Assembly (NCBI GenBank): GCA_028711415.1
Contig: JAQTSG010000006.1
Location: 1 to 38,587, forward strand
Direction of reading: 5' to 3'
From: Patescibacteria group bacterium
GTDB lineage: Bacteria; Patescibacteriota; Patescibacteriia; Patescibacteriales; JAQTRU01
Length of the DNA stretch: 38,587 bases
The position numbers were made by a program, and so were the translations under genes. The first letter of the stretch is position 1; the number at the start of each line of letters is the position of its first letter. The notes under the pieces are model-generated. The model was not told where the DNA came from. It did no database searches and worked only from the letters and a program-made list of their open reading frames with translations. This document shows, piece by piece, positions 1 to 8,501 of this stretch.

Positions 1-1
1 C

Positions 2-2053
2 GTGGTTTATAGCCCTTGGCTTATTAAATCGCCTGACGAACCCGCTGAACCGGATCCGGTGATTTTAGTGCCGGGGATTATGGGGAGTTGGGAAGTAAGG
101 GGGCAGTGGCGTCTTGATCGCATATTTCATTCTTACGACAATTTAATGGAGGCCTTAATCGCCGCCGGCTATAAAGAAGATACGATTTTGCAGGACGAGC
201 CGACATTATTTACATTTCCTTATGATTGGCGGGTAGATAATGTCTTAACGGCGAGTTTACTTAAAGAAAAAATTAACCAGGTCAAAGAGATTACAGGAAA
301 AAATAAAGTTGATATTATCGCCCATTCTATGGGCGGATTAGTGGCTCGTTCATATATAGAGGGCAGTGATTATCAAGACGATATTGATCAAGTTATATTT
401 TTAGGCACGCCGCATCAGGGATCGCTGGAGAGCTATTTAAAATATGAGGGAGCTGCATTTGTCGGGCAACAGAATTGGTTACAAAAGTATTTATTTCAAA
501 TTGAAGCTACAGAGAACGGCTATCTTAGTTTAGTGAAATACATAAGAGAGCGAGTAGCAAGCGTAGAACAACTATTGCCCATTTACGATTATCTACAAGA
601 AAAAGTTAATAATAACTGGCAGTATAGATTATACCCGGTGCAATATCCAAGAAATTCATTTTTAGAAAATTTGAATGTAGATCCAGCAATTGAAATTTTA
701 AAAGAGAGAACTGATATTACTAATATTATTAGCTCCGTTGGTGCTACTAGTACCTTAAACGCAATTAGGGTAGTACCCGACCCCAATATCTATGATAATA
801 AATGGGTAGATGGTTATCCGGAAAATTTAGAAGAGGGCGATTCTAATTCGTTGATTACTGGCGACGGAGACGGTACAGTGCCTTTGTCTAGTGCTAATGG
901 TTTAAATGGAGTTAAAGTTATAGAAACCACTAGCGCCGATCATGTTAATTTGCCCACGGTTATGCAGAAAGAGATTATGAAAGAGCTGACGGGGAAGATA
1001 CCGGAAAATTACTATAATAGTAAAATAACCTCAACTATTAAAAGATGGTTTTTCTTTCGGGTTTATTCACCGGTAGATTTCGTCGTTATCGCGCCTAATG
1101 GGGAAAAAGTGGGCAAAGATTTTTCAAATAATTTAGAAGTGAATGAAATTCCGGACGCTTTTTATAGCGGTTTTGATAGCGGAATAGAGTTTGTTTTAAT
1201 TCCTAATCCGGAAGACGGGGAATATAAAATAGAAGTGCAAGGAGTTGATGATGGCGGAGAATATACTTTAGCTAATAGTTATATTGATAATAATGGAGAA
1301 ATCAGCCGAGAATTCACCGGCAATATTGCCCCTTTGGCGCAAAGAGATTTTAATATAGTTTATACCGCTACGGCAGAAGATCCGATTGGCGAGCTGGAGC
1401 CGCAGGATACGGCGCCGCCGGTAGTAACCATCAATATTCCGCAGCCAAGCCAACAATATCTGCGCAATCAAGATTTAGCTATTGGTTATACGGCTACAGA
1501 CGATTTTTCCGGAATAGCTACTACCACCATAACTATAGATGGATTGGAAGTCGCTACTACCACGATTGATTTTTTTGATTATTCTTTAGGCGTTCACACC
1601 TTAATTATTAGCGCGCTTGATAAGGCCGGCAATTCAGGCCAGGCCCAGGTTGATTTTGAAATAATGGCCAGTATTGAAAGCACGATTGCTGATATTCAAG
1701 AAATTTATGAACGGGGCTGGTTTAAAGGTAAAATTTATCATCCGCTATTAATAAACGCGTTTAAGTTATTAAGAATAGAAGAGAAATATTTTGAAAAAGA
1801 GGAAAAATTAACCGAGAAATTAATTAAAAGAACTGAAGAGGACAAGAAATTAAATCCCAAGCAAAAACAGAAACTAATTGACCAATACAACAAAAAATTA
1901 GAGAATTTAAAGAAAAATAGAGTTAAAGCTATTAGCCGCAGTTTGGATTTAATAGAGAAATTATTAAATACCGCCAAAAGGAAAAATATGATAAATCAGC
2001 AAGGTTATGATATAATTGTTAATGATATTAATTATTTAAAAATAAATTTATAA
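2..2053 (+). CDS. Lipase/acyltransferase-like alpha/beta hydrolase, 5' partial
   Basis: The N-terminal ~330 residues form an alpha/beta hydrolase of the lecithin:cholesterol acyltransferase/lipase type. An oxyanion-hole motif 'ILVPGIMGS' lies near residue 21, the nucleophile elbow is 'AHSMGG' (Ser about 109), a 'GDGDGTVPLS' Asp lies near 290 and a 'SADHVNLP' His near 314. This is a complete Ser-Asp-His triad in the usual order. A beta-rich middle follows, then a bacterial Ig-like segment (about 475-560, 'ATDDFSGIATTTITIDG') of the kind found in surface proteins. The last ~110 residues are charged and likely helical or coiled-coil. The listed GTG start sits at the window edge, so the real N-terminus, and any signal peptide, probably lies upstream. 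Hydrolysis of a lipid ester outside the cell is the family expectation; the substrate is unknown. A small membrane protein follows 14 nt later. Confidence 0.8.
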   Translation: MVYSPWLIKSPDEPAEPDPVILVPGIMGSWEVRGQWRLDRIFHSYDNLMEALIAAGYKEDTILQDEPTLFTFPYDWRVDNVLTASLLKEKINQVKEITGKNKVDIIAHSMGGLVARSYIEGSDYQDDIDQVIFLGTPHQGSLESYLKYEGAAFVGQQNWLQKYLFQIEATENGYLSLVKYIRERVASVEQLLPIYDYLQEKVNNNWQYRLYPVQYPRNSFLENLNVDPAIEILKERTDITNIISSVGATSTLNAIRVVPDPNIYDNKWVDGYPENLEEGDSNSLITGDGDGTVPLSSANGLNGVKVIETTSADHVNLPTVMQKEIMKELTGKIPENYYNSKITSTIKRWFFFRVYSPVDFVVIAPNGEKVGKDFSNNLEVNEIPDAFYSGFDSGIEFVLIPNPEDGEYKIEVQGVDDGGEYTLANSYIDNNGEISREFTGNIAPLAQRDFNIVYTATAEDPIGELEPQDTAPPVVTINIPQPSQQYLRNQDLAIGYTATDDFSGIATTTITIDGLEVATTTIDFFDYSLGVHTLIISALDKAGNSGQAQVDFEIMASIESTIADIQEIYERGWFKGKIYHPLLINAFKLLRIEEKYFEKEEKLTEKLIKRTEEDKKLNPKQKQKLIDQYNKKLENLKKNRVKAISRSLDLIEKLLNTAKRKNMINQQGYDIIVNDINYLKINL

Positions 2054-2067
2054 TTAAATAAAAAAAT

Positions 2068-2457
2068 ATGCTAGAAAAAAAATCAATTTTTTTATCAGCT
2101 GTTTATTCTTTTGTTGCTGCGATAGTCGGTTCAATTATCTTTTCGACAGCATTTGGTAAATTATATGTTTTTATTTTTAGGCCAATTCTGACTTGCGGTC
2201 TATCGGGGTTTGACTGTTTGCCCGTCCTGGGAGTAATCCAAAATTCAATATTTGCTTATCTTTTTTTCTTACCTTTATTTGTTTTGGTCCTGGTGCCAAA
2301 AAAGCAATGGTTAATCTGGCTGATTTTAGTATTTATACCTTTTACTATGGTATTGGTTGGGGGTAGCAAACATTTACTTTGGTTTGTGATTTTTACTTTA
2401 GCGGGCGGAGTGATTGGTTGGTTAATTAAATTGGTGATAAAGAAATTTAAAAAGTAA
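2068..2457 (+). CDS. Small polytopic membrane protein, unknown
   Basis: A 129-residue protein made almost entirely of hydrophobic segments (about four transmembrane helices) with a basic C-terminus ('KLVIKKFKK'). It begins 14 nt after the lipase-like gene, so it is probably co-transcribed with it. A Cys pair in the first loop ('LTCGLSGFDCLP') could form a disulfide outside the membrane. I do not recognise a family. No clear Shine-Dalgarno sequence precedes the ATG, which is common among the AT-rich genes here. Confidence 0.6.
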   Translation: MLEKKSIFLSAVYSFVAAIVGSIIFSTAFGKLYVFIFRPILTCGLSGFDCLPVLGVIQNSIFAYLFFLPLFVLVLVPKKQWLIWLILVFIPFTMVLVGGSKHLLWFVIFTLAGGVIGWLIKLVIKKFKK

Positions 2458-2478
2458 AAGTTATTATTTTTTGCAGTG

Positions 2479-2571
2479 ATGTTGGAATGGTGGGACGGGC
2501 CGTTTGAAGTCGGATATTATCAGCCGTATCGGAAGATAGTGGAAGGGCAGTTTTCTAAAAATAAAAAATAA
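2479..2571 (+). other. Possible 30-codon ORF or gene relic
   Basis: An ATG-initiated frame codes for 'MLEWWDGPFEVGYYQPYRK' plus a basic tail, ending just before a terminator hairpin. The aromatic-rich, non-repetitive composition is unlike the surrounding AT-rich spacer, so it may be a small protein or the end of a decayed gene. The frame stays open upstream back to the stop of the preceding gene. Confidence 0.2.
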
Positions 2572-2578
2572 AATATAA

Positions 2579-2614
2579 AAAAGTGGGTTTAGAATATTTT
2601 ATACCCGCTTTTTT
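2579..2614 (+). terminator. Intrinsic terminator
   Basis: AAAAGTGGGT pairs with ACCCGCTTTT (10 bp, one G-U) around a 14-nt loop and is followed by a T-run. It closes the lipase/membrane-protein unit. Its tail lies directly beside the -35 box of the next promoter. Confidence 0.75.
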
Positions 2615-2616
2615 AG

Positions 2617-2645
2617 TTGACTTTTGGCTTTTTTTAGGGTATATT
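2617..2645 (+). promoter_or_regulatory. Sigma70-type promoter for the proteasome-like operon
   Basis: TTGACT, a 17-nt spacer, and TATATT, ending 26 nt before the ATG at 2672. Box quality and spacing are near consensus, and the position after a terminator fits a new transcription unit. Confidence 0.7.
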
Positions 2646-2671
2646 AAAATATAATCAATAAATAAACCTAT

Positions 2672-3019
2672 ATGGACAAACATAAAATAATTTTGCCTAT
2701 TAGTATTATATTAGGGTGTATTATTTTGGGCGGTTTTATTTATGCGAGCCAGATAAATAAACAGCAGTCCATTGAAAGACAACAAATACTAAAACAAATA
2801 GAGGACAGAAAAATAGAAGAGGCAAAAGCTGAACAAGAAAAAGCAAAAGAAATTTTTAACAATAATTTAAAATGTCAAACTTTATTGAAGGATTTAAAAC
2901 AAAGATGGAATAATGTAGTGGGTATTTATTATGATGAGTCGCAAAATACTTGTATAGTAAAATATACAAAAAAAGGTAAAACCGAAGAATCACCAATTGA
3001 AAATATGCAGGACGAATAG
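2672..3019 (+). CDS. Single-pass membrane protein with coiled coil
   Basis: A 115-residue protein. An N-terminal hydrophobic helix (about residues 7-25) is followed by a charged Lys/Glu/Gln stretch (about 30-65) predicted to be coiled-coil, then a small C-terminal domain with two Cys ('LKCQTLL' and 'NTCIVKY') that could be paired. The N-in/C-out topology is inferred from the Lys/His before the helix. It is the first gene after a strong promoter and ends 25 nt before the best start of the proteasome-like hydrolase, so the two probably form one operon. It could anchor or regulate that enzyme, but nothing in the sequence proves contact. No family recognised. Confidence 0.6.
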   Translation: MDKHKIILPISIILGCIILGGFIYASQINKQQSIERQQILKQIEDRKIEEAKAEQEKAKEIFNNNLKCQTLLKDLKQRWNNVVGIYYDESQNTCIVKYTKKGKTEESPIENMQDE

Positions 3020-3044
3020 ATTAATATTTTTAGTAATTAATAAG

Positions 3045-3902
3045 ATGACAGTAGTAATAAGTCAACATTTTTTTCAAGGCGTTGTGGTTATAGCTGATAG
3101 CAGATCGAGCAAACAGGAAAATGGTGTTATAATTCCTTGGAAAGATAACACTCAAAAAATATTTTTTCTTACACCCAATCTAATAATTAGTTTTTCTGGA
3201 GATGTTGAGTTTGCAGGAACTATAATTTCTTTTATTGCAGAGCAAATTAAAATTAGACCAAAACTTGGGCTACTGAATATTTTTATTGGCAAAGGTCCTA
3301 AGTTAATAAAATATGCGTATAACAAATTAGTTGAAGAAAAAGGAATTCATTCAATTAGCTTCATTATAGCGGGAATAGATTTTTCAAGACCCGACCAAGT
3401 AAAAGATGAAAAAGGTAACGTTGTCGGACATGTTGGCATTTATGATAAAAAAATATTTATAGTATCATCACCTTCATTTAATCCTCGCTTTGCATCTGTT
3501 ACTAATCCTTTTGTTATAATGGGAAGCGGAAAGCTTGGTATAGAAGGACTAGAAGAGGATTTTAAAAAAATGCAATTTGGTCAAGTACTTCCTCTTGATT
3601 ATCATGCTATACTAATGGAGATTGCTCTACGGGGTAAGATAAGATCATTGGGAATATCTACTGTAGGAGGACTTTCTCAAATAGCAATAATTGACAATCG
3701 AGGTCCGCATTTCTTGCCATACAAAGGAAAAAGAGATCCTTCGGCTCCAGGTGGTTTAGATGTTGAAATGTTAGTTAAAGATGGCAGATTTATTCAAAAA
3801 GACCTTAAAACTGGTAAGGAAGTAATATTACTTTATCCGCCGGAAGTGATAAATATAAAGGAAGATAAAAGTGATTTATTTGCTGAGATTGAATTAATTT
3901 AA
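3045..3902 (+). CDS. Orphan proteasome-beta/HslV-like Ntn hydrolase
   Basis: I choose the ATG at 3045 (285 aa) rather than 2997, because it begins 'MTVVIS'. Removal of Met would expose a Thr nucleophile, as in HslV and proteasome beta subunits. Counting that Thr as 1, Asp falls exactly at 17 ('VIADSR'). A Lys four residues later than the canonical Lys33 sits in the expected context ('NTQKIFFL'), and 'SFSGD' and 'IMGSGK' match the conserved core of the fold. The ~60-residue C-terminal tail ('APGGLDVEMLVKDG...') is extra compared with HslV (~175 aa) or Anbu (~240 aa). No alpha subunit, HslU, Mpa/ARC ATPase or Pup gene is nearby. Peptidase activity is inferred from the family; self-assembly and substrate are unknown. 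The region of canonical Asp166/Ser169 reads 'GISTVGGLS', so those auxiliary residues are altered. Confidence 0.7.
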   Translation: MTVVISQHFFQGVVVIADSRSSKQENGVIIPWKDNTQKIFFLTPNLIISFSGDVEFAGTIISFIAEQIKIRPKLGLLNIFIGKGPKLIKYAYNKLVEEKGIHSISFIIAGIDFSRPDQVKDEKGNVVGHVGIYDKKIFIVSSPSFNPRFASVTNPFVIMGSGKLGIEGLEEDFKKMQFGQVLPLDYHAILMEIALRGKIRSLGISTVGGLSQIAIIDNRGPHFLPYKGKRDPSAPGGLDVEMLVKDGRFIQKDLKTGKEVILLYPPEVINIKEDKSDLFAEIELI

Positions 3903-3974
3903 AAAAGGTGATTTTGCTAATTTTTATTTTATTATTAATAAGTTCTAACCTCTTCCATTAACCGGGGCAAATAC

Positions 3975-4004
3975 AAAACACCGCTCTACTAGCGGTGTTT
4001 TTTG
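3975..4004 (+). terminator. Intrinsic terminator
   Basis: An 11-bp perfect stem (AAAACACCGCT / AGCGGTGTTTT) with a 5-nt loop and a T-run, 70 nt after the proteasome-like gene. Confidence 0.85.
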
Positions 4005-4055
4005 TAATCAAAATATGATAAATCAGTAGGGATATGATATAATAAAATAAAAAAT

Positions 4056-4700
4056 ATGTTAGAGGAGGGGAAATTTAAAAATAAATATCGGATATCATCG
4101 CCTAGATTAAAGGGTTATAATTATTCGCAGGCAGGATATTATTTTATTACGATTTGCACCAAAGACAGAATTGAATGTTTTGGCGAAATAAAAAACGGCG
4201 AAATGGTATTGAATAAATACGGTCAGGCGGCAGAAAAACAATGGCAATGGTTGGCCGACCAATATTCGTATGTAAAATTGGACGAATATATTATAATGCC
4301 GAATCACGTTCATGGGATTTTGGTGATTGATCCGCCAAACGTCGTAAACGCCGTAGGGACAATTTCGGTAGGGACAGGTCGCGACGCGGCATCGGTAGGG
4401 ACAGGTCGCGACGCGGCATCGGTAGGGACAGGTCGCGACGCGGCATCGGTAGGGACAGGTCGCGACCTGTCCCTACGTGATGTACATATAAAATCATTAT
4501 CGGATTTGATGGGGGCGTTCAAAACAACGTCGTCAAAATTAATTCATCAATCGGGTTTCGTTGATTTTGCCTGGCAACGTTCGTTTTATGACCATATTAT
4601 CCGCACCGAAAAATCATTGTCCAGAATCCGTGAATATATTTATAATAATCCTTTAAAATGGGAATTAGACAGAAATAATTCGGAAAATCTATTGATGTAA
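4056..4700 (+). CDS. REP-associated tyrosine transposase (RAYT, Y1/TnpA-REP)
   Basis: A 214-residue HUH-type single-strand transposase-like protein. The N-terminus 'SPRLKGYNYSQAGYYFITICT' and the HUH motif in 'IIMPNHVHGIL' are diagnostic of RAYT/IS200-like proteins, and the conserved C-terminal helix 'RIREYIYNNPLKWELD' carries the expected catalytic Tyr. RAYTs process short palindromes (REP/BIME) in single-stranded DNA. Residues ~104-140 are unusual: three identical 9-residue units 'SVGTGRDAA' and a fourth partial one, which are translated copies of the REP arm itself (see repeat entry). The insert lies between the HUH core and the C-terminal helix, so the enzyme may still be active. It stands alone between terminators and is followed by another REP. 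Confidence 0.9.
   Translation: MLEEGKFKNKYRISSPRLKGYNYSQAGYYFITICTKDRIECFGEIKNGEMVLNKYGQAAEKQWQWLADQYSYVKLDEYIIMPNHVHGILVIDPPNVVNAVGTISVGTGRDAASVGTGRDAASVGTGRDAASVGTGRDLSLRDVHIKSLSDLMGAFKTTSSKLIHQSGFVDFAWQRSFYDHIIRTEKSLSRIREYIYNNPLKWELDRNNSENLLM
4365..4476 (+). repeat. 27-bp tandem repeats plus 28-bp REP palindrome inside the RAYT gene
   Basis: Three perfect 27-bp units (4365-4391, 4392-4418, 4419-4445) are followed by a fourth that completes into the perfect palindrome GTAGGGACAGGTCG|CGACCTGTCCCTAC (4449-4476). Each unit contains the left palindrome arm. The unit length is a multiple of three, so the frame is kept. A partial 'CGTAGGGACAA' lies just upstream at 4352. Confidence 0.95.
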
Positions 4701-4725
4701 GGATAAAATAAAATGGACCCTACAA

Positions 4726-4777
4726 GGACGGGACAGACAGGACAGGTCACGACCTGTCCCTACCGTCCCTACGGGGG
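4726..4777 (+). repeat. REP-like palindrome downstream of RAYT
   Basis: GGACAGGTCACGACCTGTCC (4740-4759) is the same palindrome as inside the RAYT gene with one central mismatch. It is flanked by further 'CCGTCCCTACGGGG' and 'GGACGGGACAG' arms. This is the arrangement expected of a REP/BIME bound by the adjacent RAYT. It lies between the convergent RAYT and topA 3' ends. Confidence 0.85.
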
Positions 4778-4799
4778 TTCATTTTTTTATAGGTAATTT

Positions 4800-7031
4800 T
4801 TATTTCTTATACCCGCAATCTTTGTTGCTGCATTTCACCCCATCTTTGGCTTCTACCAATAACGCTTCGCAATCAGGGCATTTCTCGCCGGTGGGTTTTG
4901 CCCAAAAAGCGGTTTTACAGTCAGGGTATTGGTTGCAGGCGTAAAAGATTCCTTTGCGGCCGCGTTTCTGGACAATTTCTCCTTCCCCGCAGACCGGGCA
5001 CTTAACGCCGGTTGGTTTATTAGCGGTTGTATTTTCTTTTATATTTTTTAAATTCCGGCATTTCGGAAAAGCGGAGCAGGCCAGGAACGGACCGTATTTG
5101 CCAACCTTAATGGCCATGGGCGAACCGCATTTTTCGCAGGTTTCCCCTTCGTATTTTTTTTGGATTTCCTCTATTTCCTTATTGTCCGTCTGGCCGTTTT
5201 TATCTTTATCAGAGCCGGGCATGGATTTAATGTTTTTACAATCAGGAAAAGCGCTGCAGGCCAGAAATTTTCCGAAGCGGCCGGTTTTAATTATCATCGG
5301 CGCGCCGCATTTATCGCATTTTTCGTTTGATTTTTCTTCCGGCATAATTTTATTTTTATCAATTTCTTGATATTTGTTAGTTAGATTATCATGAAACGGC
5401 TCATAGAAACTCTTTATTACCGGCGGCCACTTAGTTTTGCCGGCAGCAATTTTATCTAAATTATCTTCCATGTCAGCCGTAAATTTATAATCAACGATTT
5501 CGGAAAAATGCTTAACCAATAAATCAATCACGACAAAGGCGATATCGGTCGGAGCCAGTTTTTTATTTTCATCGCGGACAACATAATTTCTCGCTTCAAT
5601 CGTGGCAATCGTCGGGGCGTAAGTGGACGGTCGGCCGATGCCGTATCTTTCCAAAGCTTTAACCAGGCCGGCATCGGAATACCTGGCCGGGGGTTTGGTA
5701 AAATGCTGCTGGCTGTCCAGTTTTTTTAAATCCAGTTCCTCTCCCTCTTTTACTTCCGGCAATTGGATTTCTTTGCTTTTTTCCGGATAAATTTTTAAAT
5801 AGCCGTCAAATTTTAAAACTTGGCCGGTTGCCCGGAATTGGTAAACCGTATTTTTAGCGTCAACATCAATAACCGTGGCGTCTACGGCCGCAGACGGCAT
5901 CTGGCTCGCTAAGCTTCTTTGCCAGATTAATTTATATAATCGGTATTGGCTTTCTGCCAGAGATGATTTTTCCGGAGTTTTTTCCGCTTCAGTCGGACGG
6001 ATAGCTTCATGGGCTTCCTGGGCATTTTTAGATTTGGTTTTAAAAACGCGGGGAGAGGAAAGGCAGTATTTTTTTCCCAATTCTTTTTCCAAATAATCCT
6101 TGGCTTCGCTTAAAAATTTGCCAGACAGGTTAAGGGAGTCGGTTCTCATGTAGGTAATTAAGCCGCTTTCATATAATTGCTGGGCTACCGTCATCGTCTG
6201 CTTAGCGCTCATCCCGAGCCAACGGTTGGCGGTTTGCTGGAGAGTAGAAGTGGTAAAAGGCGCGGGCGGATTTTTTTTAGCCTCTTTTCTTTCAACCTTG
6301 GCGACCTGGTAGCGGGCGCCTTCAAGCTCTTTTAAAACCATTTTCGCTTCTTTCTCGTTTTTTATTTCCAGCTTATCGATGGTTTTTCCCTTGATTTTAT
6401 TTAAAGCGGCCGTAAATTCCTCGTTGGTTTTTTCTTTAGAAAGGTTAGCCAGGATGCTCCAGTATTCTTCCGGCTTAAAATTTTTAATTTGTTTTTCCCG
6501 TTCAACGATTAAGCGGACGGCAACCGACTGCACCCGGCCGGCCGATAAGCCCCGCGCCACTTTTTTCCATAAAAACGGGGAAAGCTCATAGCCAACCAGC
6601 CGATCTAAAATCCGGCGGGCCTGCTGGGCGTCCACCAATTTCATATCAATCGTTCGGGGACTCTCTAAAGCTTCCAGAATCGCATCCTTGGTAATTTCAT
6701 GAAAAACTATTCTTTTTGTTTTATCTTTATCTAAATCAAGCGCTTTTGCCAAATGCCAGGCGATGGCTTCTCCTTCACGGTCTTCATCAGAAGCCAGGAT
6801 AACGTTGGTCGCTTTTTTCGCCAGATCTTTCAGTTTAGTGACGGTTTTTTTTGCTTTTGTCGGGATAACGTATTTGGGGGTAAAGCCATTCTCAATATCA
6901 ATCCCCATAACGCTTTTCGGCAAATCGCGGATATGGCCAAAAGAAGATTCAATCTTATAATTTGAACCTAAAAATTTTGTGATGGTTTTGGCTTTAGTTG
7001 GCGATTCAACGATAATTAAATTTTTGCTCAT
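4800..7031 (-). CDS. topA: DNA topoisomerase I
   Basis: Type IA topoisomerase that relaxes negative supercoils by single-strand passage. I take the internal Met at 7031 ('MSKNLIIVESPTKAK', 743 aa); the 12 extra residues of the longer track ORF precede the conserved TOPRIM start. The TOPRIM domain carries 'ESPTKAKTI' and the acidic 'ASDEDREGEAIAWHL'. The catalytic Tyr is in 'GLITYMRTDSLNLS', and 'RYGIGRPSTYAPTI' and 'KPPARYSDAGLVKALE' mark the central domains. The C-terminus has three classic four-Cys zinc ribbons (for example 'CDKCGAPM...CSAFPDC') and a fourth shorter one ending 'CSNKDCGYKK'. Gene order dprA-topA (both minus) is common in bacteria; here a ~250-nt spacer separates them. Confidence 0.97.
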   Translation of the reverse strand: MSKNLIIVESPTKAKTITKFLGSNYKIESSFGHIRDLPKSVMGIDIENGFTPKYVIPTKAKKTVTKLKDLAKKATNVILASDEDREGEAIAWHLAKALDLDKDKTKRIVFHEITKDAILEALESPRTIDMKLVDAQQARRILDRLVGYELSPFLWKKVARGLSAGRVQSVAVRLIVEREKQIKNFKPEEYWSILANLSKEKTNEEFTAALNKIKGKTIDKLEIKNEKEAKMVLKELEGARYQVAKVERKEAKKNPPAPFTTSTLQQTANRWLGMSAKQTMTVAQQLYESGLITYMRTDSLNLSGKFLSEAKDYLEKELGKKYCLSSPRVFKTKSKNAQEAHEAIRPTEAEKTPEKSSLAESQYRLYKLIWQRSLASQMPSAAVDATVIDVDAKNTVYQFRATGQVLKFDGYLKIYPEKSKEIQLPEVKEGEELDLKKLDSQQHFTKPPARYSDAGLVKALERYGIGRPSTYAPTIATIEARNYVVRDENKKLAPTDIAFVVIDLLVKHFSEIVDYKFTADMEDNLDKIAAGKTKWPPVIKSFYEPFHDNLTNKYQEIDKNKIMPEEKSNEKCDKCGAPMIIKTGRFGKFLACSAFPDCKNIKSMPGSDKDKNGQTDNKEIEEIQKKYEGETCEKCGSPMAIKVGKYGPFLACSAFPKCRNLKNIKENTTANKPTGVKCPVCGEGEIVQKRGRKGIFYACNQYPDCKTAFWAKPTGEKCPDCEALLVEAKDGVKCSNKDCGYKK

Positions 7032-7281
7032 ATTATAAAGTATTATATAAATCTTTACTTTCCGCAAGTCCGAATCTAACCTTTTTATTTAATAGTCTGG
7101 TTTAAATAGGTTATTATGGTTTTGGTTAATTCTTAAGTTAATTCTCTACGAATTACGAATCCTATACAAATTTACGAATTCTCTTTAAAATGCTTTATGT
7201 TATATTTGTAAATTCGTAATCCGCCAACTGGCGGAATTTGTAATTTGTAGGCTTTACAACCTGGCGAGCAGAATTACCTTA
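7032..7281. other. Spacer with AT-rich inverted repeats
   Basis: No gene seen. It contains CCGCCAACTGGCGG (7221-7234), an inverted repeat flanked by near-complementary AT-rich arms (ACGAATTACGAAT near 7147 against ATTCGTAAT near 7212). The stretch can fold into a long imperfect hairpin between dprA and topA. No T-run terminator is evident. Confidence 0.5.
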
Positions 7282-8385
7282 TTATCTAGCTAAGATATAG
7301 TACATGCCCCCCAAATTTTTTATCATGCCCTTCATTTCCATTATGACCAGTGTACTATTTGCCGCCGCGGTGTCAAGTCCGGAAGCGCGGACAAGCTCGT
7401 CAATATGGATCGGCTCAAAGGAAAGAAGAGCTATTATTTTTTTCTCATTTTCCCCCTCCGGCATGATTTTCTTCGTATCAATATAGGCGGTGGCCTGGGT
7501 TAAATTCAGGGTTTCAATAACGTCGGCAGCGCTGGTCACGACTTTGGCTCCTTCCTTTATAAGTTTATTCGGTCCGGCGGAAACCAAAGAATTAATACTG
7601 CCGGGCACGGCAAAAACTTCGCGGTTTTGCTCCAAGGCGTAAGCGGCCGTGATTAAAGCTCCGGATTTTTCCCCGGCCTCTATAACCAAAGTGCCAAGAC
7701 TTAAGCCAGAAATAAGGCGGTTTCTTTGGGGAAAATTATGCCTTAACGGCGGCGTGCCTAAAGGGAGTTCGGAAATTATGGCGCCGCCCGAGGCAATAAT
7801 TTTTTCGGCTAAATAGCGGTTCTGCGAAGGATAAATATTTTTTTTGTCCAGGCCGGAGCCGAGGACCGCGATGGTTTTTCCTCCGGTTTCTAAAGTAGCC
7901 AGATGAGCTAAAGAGTCAATACCTAAAGCTAAGCCGCTTACGATAGTTAAACCGTTTTTAGCCAAATCCCTTACAATATGGTCAGTTACCTGCTGGCCGT
8001 AGTTAGTAAATTTTCTGGTGCCGACCACGGCTAAAGTAAAATCGTCTTTTAAATCAAATTCTCCCTTGTAATATATTAAAGAAGGCGGGTTATAAATTTC
8101 TCCCAAGAGGGCGGGGTAGGATTTATCCGCAATCGTCATAACTTTTATATCTTCTTCCGCTATCCTGGCGATTAATTGGTCGGGGTTAATTTCCCTTTTA
8201 GCCGCGCTAAATTCTTCAGCGATATTTTCTTCAATGCCGGCTTTCATCAGTTCCGAAATATCAGCCCGGAAAGCGTTTTCTAAGCCGGCGTCTTTGGCCA
8301 GGAAATGCTTTAACAATTTTTTAAACCGGATTGGCCCGAATTTCTGGAAATTATTTAAAGCGACCCAATATTTCAGGTTTTCCAT
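7282..8385 (-). CDS. dprA: DNA processing protein DprA/Smf
   Basis: A 367-residue DprA, the RecA loader that protects incoming single-stranded DNA during natural transformation. The N-terminal SAM-like helical region ('LNNFQKFGPIRFKKLLKHF') is followed by the Rossmann-like core with 'VVGTRKFTNYGQQV', 'TIVSGLALGIDSLAHLATL', 'AVLGSGLDKKNIYPSQN', 'GTPPLRHNFPQRNRLISGLS' and 'VIEAGEKSGALITAAYALE'. A C-terminal winged-helix (about 305-365) is present, giving full length. With the DNA-uptake-associated pilin-like protein elsewhere in the window, it fits CPR competence. A CCCCGTTA/TAACGGGG palindrome lies 15 nt upstream of the start. Confidence 0.95.
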   Translation of the reverse strand: MENLKYWVALNNFQKFGPIRFKKLLKHFLAKDAGLENAFRADISELMKAGIEENIAEEFSAAKREINPDQLIARIAEEDIKVMTIADKSYPALLGEIYNPPSLIYYKGEFDLKDDFTLAVVGTRKFTNYGQQVTDHIVRDLAKNGLTIVSGLALGIDSLAHLATLETGGKTIAVLGSGLDKKNIYPSQNRYLAEKIIASGGAIISELPLGTPPLRHNFPQRNRLISGLSLGTLVIEAGEKSGALITAAYALEQNREVFAVPGSINSLVSAGPNKLIKEGAKVVTSAADVIETLNLTQATAYIDTKKIMPEGENEKKIIALLSFEPIHIDELVRASGLDTAAANSTLVIMEMKGMIKNLGGMYYILAR

Positions 8386-8399
8386 ACTTTAGGGGCTCG

Positions 8400-8437
8400 C
8401 CCCGTTAAAAATTTTAATCTCTAAATTTCTAACGGGG
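8400..8437. repeat. CCCCGTTA...TAACGGGG palindrome
   Basis: CCCCGTTA (8400-8407) and TAACGGGG (8430-8437) with an AT-rich centre ending 'AAATTTC'. The same family recurs at 13343-13380, 13426-13440 and near 24135. It sits directly upstream of dprA. Confidence 0.7.
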
Positions 8438-8501
8438 TTGACTAAAAATTTAAGATATGATAAGGTAATATATCAAAACTCCTGATTTTTTATTTTTTAT
8501 C

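Noticed and set aside
4365-4476. CRISPR array
   Set aside because: The 27-bp units are contiguous with no spacers and lie in a coding frame.
4291-4522. Minus-strand ORFs of 68 and 70 codons with repeated 'RRDLSLPMP' / 'SRPVPTDAA' units
   Set aside because: They are readings of the REP tandem repeats on the other strand of the RAYT gene.
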